A stretch of DNA of 64,000 nucleotides from assembly GCF_004354015.1 (NCBI RefSeq), contig NZ_SMRU01000019.1, positions 1 to 64,000 on the forward strand, in the 5' to 3' direction. Below the pieces are notes generated by a model. The model was given only the letters and a program-made list of their open reading frames with translations, searched no databases and was not told the DNA's origin. A program made the translations under genes and the position numbers. Every line of letters starts with the position of its first letter. Within the stretch, counting starts at the first letter, position 1. This DNA is from Arthrobacter terricola (GTDB taxonomy: Bacteria; Actinomycetota; Actinomycetes; Actinomycetales; Micrococcaceae). Below, in pieces: positions 18,370 through 27,921 of this stretch.

Positions 18370-20316
18370 ATGAGCAAGCAATACGCTCCCTTAGCCGCGG
18401 ACATCGTGCGGCTGGTTGGCGGAAAAGCCAACATCACCGAGGCCTACCACTGCCAGACCCGGCTTCGTTTCGCCCTCAAGGATGAATCCGCCGTTGCGCT
18501 GGACGAACTGAACGCCACTGAAGGCATCGTCAAAACCCTCTCCAAGGGCGGCGTTTTCCAGGTGGTTGTGGGCATGCACGTCAAGGACGTGTTCGACGAG
18601 ATGGAGCACGAGCTCGGCGATCTGTCTGCCAACGCCAACGACGCGGACGGCGCAGCCAAGGACAAGCACAAAAAAGTGGGCAGCGCGGTCATCGAATTCG
18701 TCTCCAGCGTCTTCCAGCCCCTCATCCCGGCCCTTTCCGGCGCTGGTATGGTCAAGGCCCTCCTGGCCCTCCTGGTTGTCCTGAAGGTGGTGAACACAGG
18801 TTCCCAGACCTACGTGCTGGTGAATCTCTTCGCAGATGCGGTGTTCTACTTCCTGCCCGTGCTTCTGGCGTTCAGCGCGGCACAGAAGCTGAAAATCAGC
18901 CCCATCCTGGCAGCCGCGGTCGCCGCCATGATGCTGCACCCCAACTGGGTCGCCCTGGTGACAAAGAAGGACCCGGTCACCTTCTTCGACATCTTGCCGT
19001 TCCCCTTGGTGAACTACTCGGGCGCGGTCATTCCCATCATCCTGGTCGTGTTCGCCCAGTTTTACGTGGAGCGTGGTCTGACCCGGGTAATTCCCAAGTC
19101 CGTGAACCTGGTGTTCGTTCCGATGTTGACGTTCCTCGTCATGGGCACCTTGGCCCTCGGTGTGCTTGGACCCATCGGCAGTATTCTCAGCGGTTACCTC
19201 GGTTCATTCTTCACATTCCTGAGCACCAACGCAGCCTGGGCCCCGGCCCTGCTGGTCGGTGCGACACTCCCCGTCATGGTCATGTTCGGCCTGCACAACG
19301 GCATCGCCCCGCTGGGTGTCGTCCAGCTGGCCCAGACGGGGAAGGAAAGCATCTTCGGCCCAGGTGCCCTGGTCTCCAATATCGCCATGGGTGCTGCTGC
19401 CCTGGTGGTGGCTTTCCGCACCAAGGACAAGAAGACACGTCAGATTGCCACGGCGGGCGGCATCACCGGCCTCATGGGTATTACCGAACCGATTCTCTAC
19501 GGTGTGGCTTTGCCCAAGCGGTATCCGCTGATCGCGGCCATGATCGGCGGCGGCGCAGGCGGTTTGTACGCTGGCCTGTCCCAGGCCCACCGCTTTGCCA
19601 CCGGCTCCTCCGGCCTGCCGGCCGTCCTGCTGTACATCGGTGACAACTCACTCGTGAACATGATCAACATCATCATTGCGTTGGTGATCTCCGCAGCGGT
19701 CTCCGCCGTACTGACCTTCGCCCTGTCGCTGAAGTTCGAAAAGGCCGCCGTTGATGCGGCTCCGGCAGCGGACGACGTCGTCGCCGCACCATCCCGCCGT
19801 CGCACGGCCGCCGCTGAGAGCGCCTTCACCGCCGGTGGCACCGCCACTTTGGTGCGCACCGAGACTGTGGAGCTCGCAGCTCCTTGCGCCGGCACCGTGG
19901 TACCGCTGGCCGAGGTCAGCGACCCGGTGTTCGCCTCCGGTGCCATGGGCCAGGGCATCGCCGTGGAGCCGTCCGAGAGCGTCATCGTCTCCCCGGTGAG
20001 TGGCACGGTAGCAGTGGCCATGAAGACCGGTCACGCGTTCGGGATCAAGACTGACGACGGCGTGGAGGTGCTGGTGCACGTCGGCATCGACACGGTAACC
20101 ATGAAGGGCGAGGGCTTCCACGGCGCGCTGGAACGCGGCACCCGTGTGGAGGCCGGTCAGCCGCTTGTCACGGCCGATCTGGACGCCATCCGCGCCGCCG
20201 GTCACCCGGCCACCGTGCTGGTGGTGGTGACCAACGGTCCCACGGACGCACCCGTGGAGCAGCTCGAGGGCGGCTCCGTGGTGGCAGGCGCGGCGATTGC
20301 CGCCGTCGGCCGCTGA
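18370..20316 (+). CDS. bglF: PTS beta-glucoside transporter subunit IIBCA
   Basis: A 648-residue membrane protein that imports and phosphorylates beta-glucosides. Domain order is IIB (1-85; phosphorylated Cys 28 in AYHCQTRLRF), IIC (about 100-460; many membrane segments, GITEPILYGV motif) and IIA (about 490-640; phosphorylated His about 570 in VLVHVGIDTVT). The length and B-C-A order are those of BglF/BglP. GAGGAAATC precedes the ATG. The gene is preceded by a RAT/terminator attenuator and followed by the matching 6-phospho-beta-glucosidase, so induction should follow beta-glucoside supply. Confidence 0.93.
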   Translation: MSKQYAPLAADIVRLVGGKANITEAYHCQTRLRFALKDESAVALDELNATEGIVKTLSKGGVFQVVVGMHVKDVFDEMEHELGDLSANANDADGAAKDKHKKVGSAVIEFVSSVFQPLIPALSGAGMVKALLALLVVLKVVNTGSQTYVLVNLFADAVFYFLPVLLAFSAAQKLKISPILAAAVAAMMLHPNWVALVTKKDPVTFFDILPFPLVNYSGAVIPIILVVFAQFYVERGLTRVIPKSVNLVFVPMLTFLVMGTLALGVLGPIGSILSGYLGSFFTFLSTNAAWAPALLVGATLPVMVMFGLHNGIAPLGVVQLAQTGKESIFGPGALVSNIAMGAAALVVAFRTKDKKTRQIATAGGITGLMGITEPILYGVALPKRYPLIAAMIGGGAGGLYAGLSQAHRFATGSSGLPAVLLYIGDNSLVNMINIIIALVISAAVSAVLTFALSLKFEKAAVDAAPAADDVVAAPSRRRTAAAESAFTAGGTATLVRTETVELAAPCAGTVVPLAEVSDPVFASGAMGQGIAVEPSESVIVSPVSGTVAVAMKTGHAFGIKTDDGVEVLVHVGIDTVTMKGEGFHGALERGTRVEAGQPLVTADLDAIRAAGHPATVLVVVTNGPTDAPVEQLEGGSVVAGAAIAAVGR

Positions 20317-20344
20317 TCCGCAAAGCCACGAAAGGAACCGCAGA

Positions 20345-21763
20345 ATGCAGCACGAACAGCTGACCCCGTTTCCCGGGGACTTCCTCTGGGGAGCGTCCAC
20401 CTCCGCCTACCAAGTGGAGGGTGGTTGGGACGCAGATGGCAAGGGCCCGTCCGTGATCGACATCCACATGCACCGGCCGGAGGGTGTCACGGACTTCACC
20501 GTGGCAGCTGACCACTACCACCACTACTCCGAGGACGTGGAGCTCTTCGCCGAACTGGGGCTGAACGCGTACCGCTTCTCCATCGCCTGGACCCGCATCG
20601 TCCCGGACGGGGACGGCGAAATGAACCCGGCCGGCGTGGCCCACTACCACCGGGTGATTGACGAGCTCCTGGCCCAGGGCATCGAACCCGTCGTAACCAT
20701 GTATCACTTCGACCTCCCCGCGGCGCTGGACGCCAAGGGCGGTTGGTCCGAGCGGGCAACCATCGACGCGTTCGAGCGTTACGCCCAGGTCCTGTTCCAG
20801 GAATACGGCTCGAAGGTGAAGTTCTGGCTCACCATCAACGAGCAGAACATGATGATCCTGCACGGCAGGGCCATCGGGACCACGGGCCGCAGCGGCCAGG
20901 TGGAGGGTAAGGAGCTCTATCAGCAGAACCACCACATGTTCCTGGCGCAGGCCCGGGCCATGGTGCTCTGCCACGAGCTGCTGCCGGAGGCGAAGATCGG
21001 GCCGGCCCCGAACATTGTGTCCGTCTACCCGGCCACCTGCGCGCCGGAGGACATCATCGCGGCCGATGATTGGGACGCCATCCGCAACCTGCTCTATGTG
21101 GACCTGTCCGTCCGGGGCAGCTACCACAATCTGGCCTGGGCGTACCTGTGTGCCAAGGGCTGGGAGCCGGAGATCCTGGACGGTGATCTCGAATTGCTGG
21201 CTGCCGCGAAGCCGGACTTCCTGGCGTTCAACTACTACTCCACCCAGACGGTCGGGGCGTCCCGCGGGGACTCCTCGGATATCCAGGTGCGGGGCGGGGA
21301 CCAGCAGGTAGTACGCGGCGAGGTGGGTCTCTACCGTGCGGTGAAGAACGAGTATCTGCCTGTCAATGCCTTCGGCTGGGAGATCGACCCGGTGGGGTTC
21401 CGCACCACCATGCGCCGCCTGTGGGACCGGTATCGGCTGCCGCTCATCATCACCGAGAACGGGCTAGGTGCCTTTGACGAGCTGGTGGACGGCAGGGTGC
21501 GGGACGACTACAGGATCGAGTTCCTGAAGCTGCACCTGGAACAGATCCGGCTGGCCATAAGTGATGGCGTCGAGGTGTTTGGCTACTGCCCGTGGACGGC
21601 TATCGATCTGGTGTCGACGCATCAGGGGATCTCCAAACGGTACGGGTTCATCTATGTAGACCGCGAGGAGGATGCTCTGAAGGACCTGGCCCGGGTACGG
21701 AAGGACAGCTTCTTCTGGTACCAGGGCGTCATCGCCTCCGGCGGTGACTCGCTGTCCTACTGA
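20345..21763 (+). CDS. bglA: 6-phospho-beta-glucosidase (glycoside hydrolase family 1)
   Basis: A 472-residue GH1 enzyme that should hydrolyse phosphorylated beta-glucosides delivered by the PTS to glucose 6-phosphate and an aglycone or sugar. The N-terminal signature FLWGASTSAYQVEG is followed by acid/base Glu 166 in TINEQ and nucleophile Glu 371 in IITENG. The start at 20345 has GAAAGGA upstream and keeps the full barrel. A 28-base gap separates it from the transporter gene. The phospho-specificity is inferred from the PTS context. Confidence 0.9.
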   Translation: MQHEQLTPFPGDFLWGASTSAYQVEGGWDADGKGPSVIDIHMHRPEGVTDFTVAADHYHHYSEDVELFAELGLNAYRFSIAWTRIVPDGDGEMNPAGVAHYHRVIDELLAQGIEPVVTMYHFDLPAALDAKGGWSERATIDAFERYAQVLFQEYGSKVKFWLTINEQNMMILHGRAIGTTGRSGQVEGKELYQQNHHMFLAQARAMVLCHELLPEAKIGPAPNIVSVYPATCAPEDIIAADDWDAIRNLLYVDLSVRGSYHNLAWAYLCAKGWEPEILDGDLELLAAAKPDFLAFNYYSTQTVGASRGDSSDIQVRGGDQQVVRGEVGLYRAVKNEYLPVNAFGWEIDPVGFRTTMRRLWDRYRLPLIITENGLGAFDELVDGRVRDDYRIEFLKLHLEQIRLAISDGVEVFGYCPWTAIDLVSTHQGISKRYGFIYVDREEDALKDLARVRKDSFFWYQGVIASGGDSLSY

Positions 21764-21789
21764 GGGCAGGGCCCCACGGTGCGGGCACC

Positions 21790-21832
21790 GGTGGTGCGGG
21801 GCGTCCTGCCCCGCACCACCCCATGATTTTTT
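21790..21832 (+). terminator. Hairpin with T-run after bglA
   Basis: A perfect 13-base stem (GGTGGTGCGGGGC with GCCCCGCACCACC) and 5-base loop at 21790-21820, followed shortly by TTTTTT at 21827-21832. It separates the transporter and glucosidase genes from the antiterminator gene and could limit read-through. Confidence 0.75.
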
Positions 21833-21851
21833 ACGGAAGGAACGGTGAGTC

Positions 21852-22700
21852 GTGCGGGTCAAGCGCGTGCTCAACAACAACTCGGTCCTCGCTGTCGATG
21901 ACGCAGGCAAGGACCTGGTGGCGATCGGCCGTGGCCTGGGCCACGGCCGGAAACCCGGCGATGTGATCTCCCGCGAGGTGGCGGATCAGGTCTTCGTCGC
22001 TGCGGAGAACGCCAATCTGGAGCGGCTTGCCCGTTATCTGGATGACATTCCCCTGGACTGCCTGAATGCAGCCGGCGAGGTCGCGTTGCTGGCGCAGGAG
22101 CGACTCGACCTGCGGGTCAGCCAAGCTCTGGTGGTGCCGCTCGCGGATCACCTCAGCTTCGCCATTGAACGGCTGCAGGAGGGTATCCCGGCCCAGTTCC
22201 CGCTCGCCTGGGAGGTCGCCCAGCTTTACCCGAAGGAACTGGCCACGGGACGCGAGGCGCTGGGTCTGGTGGAGGCGTCCCTGGGCGTGAGGCTGCATGA
22301 GGATGAGGCGGTGGCCCTGGCCATGCACTTCGTCAACGCCCAGTTCGCCACCCCCGGCATGGAGAAGGCCATGCAGATGACCGGCGTCATCGCGCAGGCC
22401 TTCGCGCTGGTGGATAAGACGTTCGGCTTCACCGTGGACCAGCAGTCGATGAATGCGGCACGCTTCGTCACCCACCTCCGCTATCTATTCAGCCGAGTCG
22501 CCTCGGGCAAGCAGATCTCCGAGAAGTCCTCCCTGCTGGTAGACGCGATCATCCAGAGCCACCCCGAGGCGGTCGTCTGTGCGGCCAAAATCCAGTACCT
22601 CCTGGAAATGGGATTGGACACCAGCCTCACCCGGGACGAGGTGGCCTACTTGGCGTTGCACGTGGCACGCCTGGTTTCGGACGTGAATGAATACCGCTGA
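21852..22700 (+). CDS. licT: LicT/BglG-family transcriptional antiterminator
   Basis: A 282-residue RNA-binding regulator. The N-terminal CAT domain (1-55; VKRVLNNNSVLAVDD) binds the RAT hairpin. Two PRD domains follow (about 65-170 and 175-282). The four regulatory His residues are at 100, 159, 208 and 270, almost exactly as in Bacillus LicT (100, 159, 207, 269). PTS-dependent phosphorylation of these residues controls dimerisation. The GTG at 21852 gives the standard N-terminus. Its target is the leader at 18204-18277. Confidence 0.92.
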   Translation: MRVKRVLNNNSVLAVDDAGKDLVAIGRGLGHGRKPGDVISREVADQVFVAAENANLERLARYLDDIPLDCLNAAGEVALLAQERLDLRVSQALVVPLADHLSFAIERLQEGIPAQFPLAWEVAQLYPKELATGREALGLVEASLGVRLHEDEAVALAMHFVNAQFATPGMEKAMQMTGVIAQAFALVDKTFGFTVDQQSMNAARFVTHLRYLFSRVASGKQISEKSSLLVDAIIQSHPEAVVCAAKIQYLLEMGLDTSLTRDEVAYLALHVARLVSDVNEYR

Positions 22701-22843
22701 AACCCGGATGTGTCGTGCCTCGCGGGGTCCGGCGGCCGATGGCACGCCCACGGACCACGGTTACCGTCTCAATCTTCCCTCAACCCCGGGCAGCACTGAT
22801 GCCCCCGGGCGCGGTTGAACCGAATAAATGAAAGAGATTTTCG

Positions 22844-24555
22844 ATGGAAGCAATAGCGCTGAAATTAGCAGGAGCCATGGGTTTCCAGGGAGTTGGAGTC
22901 AATCCCGGGCGTGTTATCGCCACTGTCAGACACATGCCGGAGCCACTCACGGAGCCGGCTGCGGGTGAAGTCCTGGCGGCCGGGATTGACCCGGAGGAGG
23001 CCATCGCGGGTCTGAAGTCCGCGGCCCTGGCCGTTCACGACGAACTCAAGGACCGCGCCTCCCGTGCCCGGGAGGACGGCAAAGCAGTTCTGGAGGCCAC
23101 GGCCCTGATGGCCAAGGACACGATGCTCCTGAAAGCCGCGGGCAAGCTGATCACCGCGGGCATGGGTGTAGAGCGTGCAGTGTGGGAGGCCGCCGAGGGT
23201 GTCGCCGCGCAATTCAAGGCGCTGGGCGGGTATATGGCCGAACGCGCCACAGACATGTTGGACGTTCGGGCCCGCATCGTCGCTCAGATGCGCGGCGTTC
23301 CCGCGCCGGGCATCCCGTCCTCGGACACCCCGTTCATCCTGATGGCCGAAGATCTGGCCCCCGCTGACACGGCCACCCTGGACACGAACGTGGTGCTGGC
23401 CCTGGCCACTTCCGGCGGCGGCCCCCAGTCGCATACGGCCATCATCGCCCGCTCCCTTGGCCTGCCCGCGGTCGTTGCGGCAGCGGGCATCGAGGCCATC
23501 GCGGACGGCGTGGAGGTCTACGTAGACGGCGCGGCCGGCGTCGTTCTCGCAGAACCTGGTGACGCCGAGCGGGAGGCCGCAGCCAAGTGGGCGGCGGGCG
23601 CCGCGACGCTGGCGTCCTTCAATGGGTCGGGCACGACGGCGGACGGCCACCAGGTGCCTCTGCTTGCCAACGTGGGCGGCGCCAAGGACGCTGAAGCGGC
23701 CGCCGCACGGGGCGCCCAGGGTGTGGGCTTGTTCCGTACCGAGTTCTGCTTCCTGGACCGGGACACCGAACCGACCGTCGCCGAGCAGGCTGAGGCTTAC
23801 CGTGCTGTGTTCGCCGCATTCCCGGGCAAGAAGGTGGTTGTCCGCACCCTGGACGCGGGTGCGGACAAACCGCTTCCGTTCTTGACCGATTCCACCGAGC
23901 CGAACCCCGCTCTGGGCGTGCGTGGCTACCGTACCGCCTGGACCAACCCGGGTGTCCTCGAGCGGCAGCTCTCCGCGATCGCACTGGCAGCCGTAGAGAC
24001 CGAGGCCGAGGTCTGGGTCATGGCCCCCATGATCGCCACCCGCTCCGAAGCGGCGCACTTCGCCGGGCTGTGCGCCGCGGCGGGCCTGAAGGTCCCCGGC
24101 GTCATGGTGGAGGTGCCCTCCGCAGCGCTCACTGCCGGCAGCGTCGTGCAAGAGGTGGAGTCGCCTCCCTCGGCACCAATGACCTGACCCAGTACGGGAT
24201 GGCCGCGGACCGCATGCTCGGCCCGCTGGCCGGGCTAAACGACCCTTGGCAGCCAGCCGTGCTGCGCCTGGTCCAGCTCACCGTCCACGGCGCGAAGTCA
24301 GCCGGTGACAAGGCCGTGGGCGTCTGTGGCGAGTCCGCCGCGGACCCTGCACTCGCCGTCGTCCTGGCAGGTCTGGGCGTGAACACGCTCTCCATGACCG
24401 CACGTTCGCTGGCAGCGGTGGGAACGGTCCTGAACTCCGTGACCCTGGCCGAGGCGCAGGAGCTGGCAGCGTTGGCGGTGGGAGCCGCCACCGCCGCCGA
24501 AAGCCGCGATTCCGTTCGCGCCCGCCTGCCTATTCTGGCTGAACTCGGCCTGTAG
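22844..24555 (+). pseudogene. ptsI: PTS enzyme I, interrupted by a frameshift
   Basis: Phosphoenolpyruvate-protein phosphotransferase, which passes phosphate from PEP to HPr. The first frame (22844-24187) covers the N-terminal domain with phosphorylated His 197 (GGGPQSHTAII) and part of the PEP-binding barrel (GLFRTEFCFLDRD, then VMVEVPSAALTA). At 24158-24160 the family sequence moves to another frame, continuing SLGTNDLTQYGMAADR and the catalytic-Cys region AVGVCGESAAD to 24555. One missing base near 24158 explains it: restoring it gives EV(D/E)VASLGTND. The total length is then normal. It is either a real inactivating mutation or a sequencing error; nothing else in the gene looks decayed. 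Confidence 0.85.
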
Positions 24556-24606
24556 AAGCACCCTGGATTACACCCGACCCTCGATCCATGTCCTGAAGGA
24601 GAACCC

Positions 24607-24885
24607 ATGCCAGAACTCAAAGCCGTTGTCGCCAGCCGCTCCGGCCTACACGCCCGTCCCGCCGCAATCTTCGCCGAAGCCGCCGCTCAACTGGAAGCCG
24701 AGGTCACCACCGCCCTGGACGGCGCCCCCGAAGACGAGGCCATGAACGCCTCGAGTATCCTGGCCCTCATGACCTTGGGCGCCGGCAACGGCGACACCGT
24801 GGTGCTGCGGGCCGAAGGGGCGGGGGCTGAGGAGGCCCTGGACAAGCTCGCCGCCCTGATCGAAACCGACCTGGACGCCGTCTGA
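24607..24885 (+). CDS. ptsH: Phosphocarrier protein HPr
   Basis: A 92-residue HPr. The phosphorylated His 15 is in SRSGLHARPAA and the second conserved block is NASSILALMTLGAGNG (Ser 50 at the regulatory-Ser position). It carries phosphate from enzyme I to the EIIA domain. AAGGAG precedes the ATG. It follows ptsI by 51 bases, so the general PTS proteins are encoded with the sugar-specific ones in one locus. Confidence 0.93.
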   Translation: MPELKAVVASRSGLHARPAAIFAEAAAQLEAEVTTALDGAPEDEAMNASSILALMTLGAGNGDTVVLRAEGAGAEEALDKLAALIETDLDAV

Positions 24886-25125
24886 TACTTCCAGGGGCAC
24901 GCAATGCCGAACGTTGCAGGATTTGGTGACCCGTCGGCTCCGATCGAGATGCCGTCGGGAGACTCCCCGGTGAGGACAGAACGCCCTGTCCTACCTGGCC
25001 GGGAACGTTGTGTCCTCGGCCATAGTTGGAACCGCCATACCTTCATATGGGGCTCTACCGCGCGACCGGACGGTAACCCACGAATCCATTTGAACCGGGG
25101 GCTCCAGCTCGAAGCCGGGACCTAC

Positions 25126-26526
25126 TCATCTGGTGTGGTGGTGTGTCCCGGGCCGGGGGATGAACAGGCAGGCCACCGCGGCGAGGACCAGGGCGGACGC
25201 GGCGATGGTGAAGCTTGCCTGCATGCCGGGGATGAAGCCTGCCGGTGAGGCGAGGAGGCCGCCGAAGACGGCGATGGCCACGGCGCCGCCGACTTGACGG
25301 AAGGTGTTGAACACGGCGCTGGCGGTGCCGGCCCGCTCCGCAGGGACGCTTGCCAGCACGACGGAGGTGATCGGGGGCATGGCGGTGGATCCGCCAAGGC
25401 CATTGAGGATGAGCAACGCTGCGACGAGCGGGGGCGAGCCGAGCGGTGCCGTGAGCAGCAGCGCCGTGAGCCCGGTGGCCATGGAGGTGAGCCCGAGGAC
25501 TGCGGGAACGCGCGGCCCGAACCGGTTCGCGAGTCTGCCGCTGAGGATGTTGCCGGTGATGCTGAACGCCGAAGAAGGCAGGAACACCAGGCCGGCCAGG
25601 AGAGGGGGCAGGCCAAGGTGCTGCTGCAGGAAGAGGCTGATTGTGAAGACACTGCCGAAGTTCCCGACCATGAACGCGAAGCCTGCCGCCAGGGAGATCC
25701 GCATCCCGACGGCGGCGAACAAGCTCAGCGGCATCATCGGGTGTTTCACGCGGGCTTGGATCAGGAGGAATGCTGCGGTCGCTGCGGCGGCGACGGTCAG
25801 GGCGAGGAGCGGTCCGGGGCCGAATCCCCGGGACCCTCCGGTGATGAGCCCGTACATCAGCGCGGTCAGGGCTGTCAGTGACGCGGCCTGTCCGGCCCAG
25901 TCGAACGGTGTTGGCCGCACAGGAGACCTGGTGACCCTGGCAACCAGCACGAGCATCGCGACGCACGCGGGCAGGTTGATCCCGAAAACCAGACGCCAGT
26001 CCAGAGTTGTCAGCAGACCCCCGACGGAGGGACCCACGGCGCCGGCGATGGCGCCTCCTACGGCCCAGAACCCCAGTGCATGGGTGCGGCGGACCGGGTC
26101 CGGAAAGGCCTCGCGGATCAGTGCCATCGAGGCCGGCAGCATGATGGCCGCACCGGCGCCTTGGAAGACCCTGGCAGCGATAAGGATACCAAGGGTGGGT
26201 GCTGCCGCGCATGCGAGCGAGGACAGGAGGAAGAGCGCGATTCCCCATGCGAGTGCGCGTTTGGCGCCGATCCGGTCTGACAGGTTCCCGGCAAAGAGCA
26301 GCAGCGACGCAAAGGTCAACGTGTACGCGTCGATGATCCACTGCTGCCCGGACGTGTCGCCACCGAGCTCGCGCCTGATGCTGGTCAGGGAGACGTTCAC
26401 GATCGTGATGTCCAGCGTGATCAGGAAGAAGCCAAGAGCGCACAGCAACAGTGTGGTCCGTGCACCTCCTCGGTCCGGAAGGCCAGGCGTGACCGGCCGG
26501 ATCAGGGTGGGGTCAGGCTGGGGCAC
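25126..26526 (-). CDS. MFS transporter, DHA2 (EmrB/QacA) family
   Basis: A 466-residue membrane protein with about 14 hydrophobic segments, as in DHA2 drug/proton antiporters. Family features are LDITIVNVSLTSIRREL in the first helix region, the loop motif LSDRIGAKRALAWG and the motif C-like GPSVGGLL. I chose the GTG at 26526 because GAGGAAAA lies just upstream and the next in-frame starts add a non-family extension. Probably an exporter of a toxic compound. No adjacent TetR-type regulator is seen. Confidence 0.87.
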   Translation of the reverse strand: MPQPDPTLIRPVTPGLPDRGGARTTLLLCALGFFLITLDITIVNVSLTSIRRELGGDTSGQQWIIDAYTLTFASLLLFAGNLSDRIGAKRALAWGIALFLLSSLACAAAPTLGILIAARVFQGAGAAIMLPASMALIREAFPDPVRRTHALGFWAVGGAIAGAVGPSVGGLLTTLDWRLVFGINLPACVAMLVLVARVTRSPVRPTPFDWAGQAASLTALTALMYGLITGGSRGFGPGPLLALTVAAAATAAFLLIQARVKHPMMPLSLFAAVGMRISLAAGFAFMVGNFGSVFTISLFLQQHLGLPPLLAGLVFLPSSAFSITGNILSGRLANRFGPRVPAVLGLTSMATGLTALLLTAPLGSPPLVAALLILNGLGGSTAMPPITSVVLASVPAERAGTASAVFNTFRQVGGAVAIAVFGGLLASPAGFIPGMQASFTIAASALVLAAVACLFIPRPGTHHHTR

Positions 26527-26862
26527 AGTTTTTCCTCTCGGGACGTCGGGGCAGGCGATGAACGTGGCCAGAGCGATGCCCACCATTTGGTAAGGGCATT
26601 CCGTGGCCGGTTGTAACAGTTTCCACCCTTCAGGAAGAGCCAAGAGAGTTCCTGACAATACCCCCCTTGCCCAGTACCTCCCTGGTGCCGGATTGGTACG
26701 CGTGCCCGCCAACGCCACACGAGAGAGAGTGCCCGGACGGGATTGGTGACCAACCAACCGGATTTCAACGGTGGGTAACCGGGTTGTCGGAGGCAGCAAC
26801 CCTTCTGGCCAAGCTTTGTGAGATGTCTTGAGTCGCTGGCCCTACAGAGGTGACGGGGCTGA
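26527..26862. other. Intergenic region, no gene seen
   Basis: Between two leftward genes. It should hold the promoter of the MFS gene. Open frames here are short and unrecognised. Confidence 0.4.
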
Positions 26863-27711
26863 TCAGATGATCCCAAGCCCGGCGAACGCGGCGACGAGGC
26901 CTTCCTCCCGTGGGCCCGGAGTCGTGCGGTCCGCGACTGCGACAAGCTCGGGGAGGGATCCTTCGATGGCGATGCCGACGCCTGCGAAAGCGATCATTTC
27001 CAGGTCGTTGGCACCGTCGCCGATGGCCACGGTGTTCTCGCGCGCAATCCCGAGATGAGCCATGACGGCCGCGATCCCGTCCGCTTTGCTGATCCCGCGC
27101 TGGTACAGTTCCCCTGCGTGGCGGCCCTCGTCGGCCACGGAATTGGCCACCACCGCGATCTCGCCGCCGATCTCCCCGGCCAGGGATGGCATGGGTATAG
27201 GGGAGTCAAAGACGGAGACCTTGGCGAACCGGGCAGCGCCCCGGTCCCGGGTACTGCGGACGGCGTTGAGGATGTCCGAGGCCCCGACCGGACCTCCTGG
27301 CGCCTTGCTGAAATGGACGTCAAGGATGGTGCGCAGACGGTCAAATGCAGCCGGCGGTGCGTGCGATTCGTCCTGCGCCTCGAGGATATAGACGGCATCG
27401 TGCGCGTCGAGGACCCTGATCGTTCTCGCCGCCAGATCAGGGTGAAAGCGCCGGTCCACCAGCACGGTTCCAGCCACCTGGACATAGGCGCCGACACTGG
27501 CCACGACGCCGTCGAAACCCGCCGCCTGGATGCTTGGCGGCAACATCGACACCGGACGACCGGTGCACAGCAGGACCCGGTGACCTGCCCTGCGCGCCGC
27601 CTGCACGGCCTTCACATGGCCCGTGGGGACGACACCGTAGTCCGCGTAGGTACCGTCCACGTCCAGGAAAACTGCACGAACATTATTCGATGTCTCCGGT
27701 GTTGAGCTCAT
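26863..27711 (-). CDS. HAD-superfamily Cof-type phosphatase
   Basis: A 282-residue hydrolase. HAD motif I is FLDVDGTYADYG (nucleophile Asp near residue 16), motif II the LLCTGRP region (Thr), motif III the Lys in GISKADG and motif IV GDGANDLEM. The large C2-type cap between motifs II and III marks the Cof/YbiV group, which dephosphorylates sugar phosphates, FMN or similar. It stands alone, transcribed leftward. The substrate cannot be told. Confidence 0.87.
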   Translation of the reverse strand: MSSTPETSNNVRAVFLDVDGTYADYGVVPTGHVKAVQAARRAGHRVLLCTGRPVSMLPPSIQAAGFDGVVASVGAYVQVAGTVLVDRRFHPDLAARTIRVLDAHDAVYILEAQDESHAPPAAFDRLRTILDVHFSKAPGGPVGASDILNAVRSTRDRGAARFAKVSVFDSPIPMPSLAGEIGGEIAVVANSVADEGRHAGELYQRGISKADGIAAVMAHLGIARENTVAIGDGANDLEMIAFAGVGIAIEGSLPELVAVADRTTPGPREEGLVAAFAGLGII

Positions 27712-27921
27712 GATCCCGGATCATAGCCGCCGGAATCAGGCAGACCAAAGCTCCCGCAACGGGCTGGCTGGCCGCGCCCCGAATGCTTAGCGTCTCAAGA
27801 CGGCTTGGCCAAAAGGCACCATCAACATAGGGCCGCCTGAGGATCAGCGAGGATCAAAATCTTCGGCAGGTCACCAGCCGGAATCGGACGTAGCGCCATC
27901 GCGTGAGCGGCCTCGGGGCGG

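Noticed and set aside
22865..24151. 428-codon minus-strand frame opposite ptsI
   Set aside because: The plus strand carries enzyme I motifs; the antisense product is Gly/Arg-rich without a family.
24070..24555. Second part of ptsI as an independent gene
   Set aside because: Its first 30 residues are out-of-frame translation; the family sequence starts only at SLGTNDLTQY, so it is the rest of one frameshifted gene.
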